Shown here piece by piece: positions 14,129-15,530 of a stretch of DNA of 15,530 nucleotides. How positions within the stretch are numbered: the first letter of the stretch is position 1; each line of letters begins with the position of its first letter. Source of the DNA: JANNMJ01 sp031397815 (GTDB lineage: Bacteria > Bacteroidota > Bacteroidia > Cytophagales > Hymenobacteraceae); contig JANNMJ010000156.1 of the NCBI GenBank assembly GCA_031397815.1, forward strand, positions 1 to 15,530, read 5' to 3'. The notes under the pieces were generated by a model, which saw only the letters and a program-made list of their open reading frames with translations, did not search any database and was not told where the DNA came from. The position numbers and the translations under genes were made by a program.

Positions 14129-15403
14129 ATGTCCTACTCAGAGCAACCCTCGAATGATGAGCTTCTGGAACGCTATGAGCGCGGTGCGCTCATAGGCGCC
14201 CAGCGTGCCGCGTTCGAGGAGCGCCTCCTCACTGAGCCGAACCTGAGCCGTCAGCTCCGCGCCTACCGCGAAACTGTCGAAACGCTGCGGTTGGTCGGTG
14301 AGCGCCGTGATTTGCGCGCCAAGCTGACCAGCTTTCAGGTGACCCTCGATGCCGAAATGCCCGCGCCCGTTACGGCGCAGAGCGTAACGCCAGCGGTCAC
14401 GGCCGCGCCGCGCGTCGTCGCGATGCCGGCGCCGATGACGGCCACGCCGCATAACGCTGCGCCGCCAGTGCCCGGCACCAACATCGGCCTCGACCGCTCT
14501 ATGATGCGCGCTTCGTGGGTCAATCCGCTGCGGAGCGTATGGCGCGCCCACCGGATTACGATGGGTGTAGCGGCTTCAGTAGCTATCCTGACGGCTTTCA
14601 GCACGCTGTGGCTGACCGCAGTCTGGAAACGCAGTCAGCAGCAATCGGCGTACGGTTACGCGCTGCTGCGCCGAGAAGTCGACCGGATCAAGCGCACGCA
14701 AACCGCCATCATTCGCGATATCAACGCCACCACGCCCGGCAGCGCCTCGGAGCAGCCGGAGCCGGATGGCACGCGGGCGGCATCATTCAGCGGAACTGGT
14801 TTTGCGCTGAGCGCCAACGGTTACCTCGTCACGAGCTACCACGTTGTGAAGGACGCCGATTCGCTGATCGTAGAAGGCGGCGCTGACCATCAGCGGCTGC
14901 GCGCCACGACGGTCTACCGTGATGAAGCCCACGACCTCGCTATTCTGCGCATCACCGACCGGCGCTTCACCACGCTCGGCCGCTTGCCCTACACGTTCAA
15001 GAAAGCCGACGCCGACCTCGGCGAGCGCGTTTACACGCTCGGCTACCCGCGCGAAGACGTGGTGTACGGCGAAGGCGCCCTAGCGTCGCGTACAGGCTTC
15101 GAAGGTGATTCAGCCTTCTACCAAGTATCAGTTCCGGTGAACCCCGGCAACTCCGGCGGCCCGCTCCTCGACGACCGGGGGAACCTGATCGGCATCATCA
15201 GCGGTCGGCAGCTCGATATCCAGAGCGCAGCTTTCGCGGTGAAATCGACGACGCTCCTGCGGCTCCTCGATAACCTGCCCGCCGATGATACCGCTACCGC
15301 TAAGCCGTTGCTGCCCCGCGCCAACCAGCTTTCCGGCAACCGTCGGCCAGAGCAAATCCGCCGCCTGCAAGATTTTGTGTTCGTCGTGAAGGTCTATAAC
15401 TAG
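14129..15403 (+). CDS. Membrane-anchored HtrA-type serine protease with anti-sigma-like cytoplasmic N-terminus
   Basis: The 424-residue protein has three parts. Residues 1-70 resemble the cytoplasmic part of anti-sigma factors (NDELLERYERGALIGAQRAAFEERL, a helical segment common in Bacteroidota ECF regulators, without a zinc-binding CxxC). A Pro/Ala-rich linker follows, then one transmembrane helix at about 143-166, then a helical, charged stalk (about 168-200). Residues of about 215-390 are a trypsin-like (S1C, DegP/HtrA) domain with His238 in TSYHVV, Asp269 in HDLAIL and Ser342 in PGNSGGPL. No PDZ domain follows. The topology puts the protease outside the cytoplasm and the anti-sigma-like part inside. 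It sits directly downstream of an ECF sigma gene, so it probably restrains that factor and links its release to envelope stress. Whether the N-terminus binds the sigma factor is inferred. Confidence 0.88.
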   Translation: MSYSEQPSNDELLERYERGALIGAQRAAFEERLLTEPNLSRQLRAYRETVETLRLVGERRDLRAKLTSFQVTLDAEMPAPVTAQSVTPAVTAAPRVVAMPAPMTATPHNAAPPVPGTNIGLDRSMMRASWVNPLRSVWRAHRITMGVAASVAILTAFSTLWLTAVWKRSQQQSAYGYALLRREVDRIKRTQTAIIRDINATTPGSASEQPEPDGTRAASFSGTGFALSANGYLVTSYHVVKDADSLIVEGGADHQRLRATTVYRDEAHDLAILRITDRRFTTLGRLPYTFKKADADLGERVYTLGYPREDVVYGEGALASRTGFEGDSAFYQVSVPVNPGNSGGPLLDDRGNLIGIISGRQLDIQSAAFAVKSTTLLRLLDNLPADDTATAKPLLPRANQLSGNRRPEQIRRLQDFVFVVKVYN

Positions 15404-15434
15404 CCTTGCCCGAACGTCGTTTTTACCCTTACCC

Positions 15435-15450
15435 GCCCCCGAAACGGGGG
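15435..15450 (+). terminator. Possible terminator stem at the contig end (poor sequence)
   Basis: The sequence gcccccg-aaa-cggggg can fold into a tight hairpin 32 bases after the protease stop and may be the remains of a terminator. The following bases are long C, G and A runs, so the exact sequence is doubtful. Confidence 0.35.
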
Positions 15451-15530
15451 GGGGCCCCGCCACCCCGCCCCCCCCCGGTTGATTTTTTAAAACAGGGTGA
15501 AAAAAAAAAAAAAAAAAACACCCCAAAAAA
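15451..15530. other. Low-complexity contig end
   Basis: The last 80 bases are runs of G, C, T and A, including an uninterrupted A run of about 19. The style is unlike the rest of the window and fits read errors past a strong hairpin. No gene is supported here. Confidence 0.75.

Noticed and set aside
15498..15516. Poly-A run as a retroelement or polyadenylation trace
   Set aside because: It lies at a low-quality contig end among other homopolymers, with no coding or target-site features.

Overview
The window looks like one contig, or most of one, from a GC-rich member of the Bacteroidota, probably a Cytophagales relative of Hymenobacter. The basis is three secreted proteins ending in type IX secretion (T9SS) sorting domains (one inferred because the gene runs off the edge), good matches to the Bacteroidota -7 promoter element TAnnTTTG, and the protein families present. 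I assign no species. No rRNA, tRNA, CRISPR array or insertion sequence was seen.

Left part (1-6718, minus strand): a probable three-gene operon for T9SS cargo proteins. It is transcribed from a 1137-residue surface protein with a beta-helix, through a 609-residue propeller/PKD protein, to a near-duplicate of that protein cut by the left edge. The two paralogues are mosaic: their signal-peptide ends and their 3' parts are almost identical, while the middle has diverged and is less GC-rich. A run of ten Gs just upstream of the first gene separates a better N-terminus from the reading frame, either through a sequencing error or through phase variation.

Middle part (6916-11083): a DPP-IV-type S9 peptidase with its own -7 box and a strong terminator, then a PA14-OmpA envelope protein, then a convergent HxlR-family regulator with its own -7 box.

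Right part (11351-15403, plus strand): an SRAP (YedK/HMCES) abasic-site protein, an orphan McrC-like nuclease with no McrB partner in view, an ECF sigma factor, and a membrane protein joining an anti-sigma-like cytoplasmic segment to an extracytoplasmic HtrA-type serine protease. The last pair is the best candidate for a little-described signalling system. The final 110 bases are low-complexity and look like a poor-quality contig end.
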